A DNA stretch of 6,248 nucleotides from an uncultured Clostridia bacterium (GTDB lineage: Bacteria > Bacillota > Clostridia > Christensenellales > Pumilibacteraceae), in NCBI GenBank assembly GCA_934277845.1, contig CAKQVV010000096.1, positions 1 to 6,248 of the forward strand, in the 5' to 3' direction. Shown here piece after piece: positions 5,961 to 6,248 of this stretch; the first letter of the stretch is position 1, and each line of letters begins with the position of its first letter. The notes under the pieces were generated by a model. The model ran no database searches, was not told the origin of the DNA, and saw nothing but the letters and a program-made list of their open reading frames with translations. The position numbers were made by a program, and so were the translations under genes.

Positions 5961-6248
5961 TCAGTTGCCGCTCGTGCTGCCGGTGCCGCTCGTTTTTTTA
6001 AGATCGGCGTAAGCCTTTTCGTTCTTTTCGATGACTTTCGCGACGGTCTTGTAATAGCCGACTCTTTGCGTCTGCCATACGGAGAACTCGTTGTTGGTCT
6101 TGGAAGTGCGCTTAGAGGAAGCGATCTTCTCGTAGACGGTGCTGTTTTCGCCGTAGGAAATATAGTCGTTGACGCCCACGGTCATGCCCTCGGCGGGGAT
6201 AACGCGCGACAGGTACAGAATGTGTACGCCGTAGTCGGTCACGACGGG
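5961..6248 (-). CDS. C-terminal fragment of a probable parvulin-type peptidyl-prolyl isomerase
   Basis: The gene enters from the right edge, so only the last 95 residues are seen; the GTG at 6240-6242 is an internal Val codon, not a start. The visible sequence opens PVVTDYGVHILYLSRV, which resembles the final strand of PpiC/parvulin domains in PrsA- and SurA-like foldases, where a Gly-x-His-Ile motif closes the domain. After that come about 60 charged, helix-forming residues (DYISYGENSTVYEKI, QTQRVGYYKTVAKVIEKNEKAYADLKK) and a Gly/Ser/Thr-rich end (TSGTGSTSGN). Such enzymes help fold secreted proteins outside the membrane, usually as lipoproteins; the signal sequence would lie outside the window. 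The assignment rests mainly on one motif and could be wrong; coding status is firm given the frame and the adjoining terminator. Confidence 0.6.
   Translation of the reverse strand, partial: PVVTDYGVHILYLSRVIPAEGMTVGVNDYISYGENSTVYEKIASSKRTSKTNNEFSVWQTQRVGYYKTVAKVIEKNEKAYADLKKTSGTGSTSGN

Overview
The window looks like chromosomal DNA from a spore-forming member of the Bacillota, probably an uncultured gut-type Clostridia lineage. The evidence is a YyaC-type sporulation protein, strong GGAGG-like ribosome binding sites, short intrinsic terminators, sigma-A-like promoters, and an orphan protein type I associate with Clostridia. Base composition is fairly GC-rich by eye. I see no mobile element, CRISPR array, tRNA or rRNA, so this appears to be ordinary core-type sequence with a few unusual proteins.

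Layout from left to right. 16-1131 (minus) is an orphan two-domain protein of unknown function with its own promoter (1179-1208). A terminator at 1210-1242 separates it from 1332-2795 (minus), a CvpA-family membrane protein. That protein carries a long C-terminal tail of three helical repeats, probably outside the cell. Just beyond its amber stop lies a 14-codon in-frame extension that still reads like protein. Divergently, 2865-3473 (plus) encodes the putative sporulation protein YyaC. It converges on a two-gene minus-strand unit: 4455-5741, a diverged glycerol-1-phosphate dehydrogenase/AraM-like protein (iron-containing alcohol dehydrogenase superfamily), followed 31 bp later by 3647-4423, a HAD-IIA (NagD/AraL-like) phosphatase. 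That unit has a clear promoter with a TATAAT box at 5774-5779. At the right edge, 5961-6248 (minus) is the C-terminal end of what is probably a parvulin-type peptidyl-prolyl isomerase, closed by a strong terminator at 5905-5936.

How the genes fit together. The clearest functional pairing is the AraM-like/AraL-like unit: an NAD(P)-type sugar or glycerol phosphate oxidoreductase relative next to a HAD phosphatase. In Bacillus subtilis araL and araM are also adjacent, but inside the arabinose operon, which is absent here. The AraM-like protein seems to lack the usual metal-binding histidines, so it may be a pseudoenzyme or may have changed chemistry. The other genes look like separate transcription units. 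The most unusual items are the CvpA fusion with its repeat tail, the possible amber readthrough extension, and the degenerate dehydrogenase. I did not find convincing evidence of a wholly new multi-gene system.
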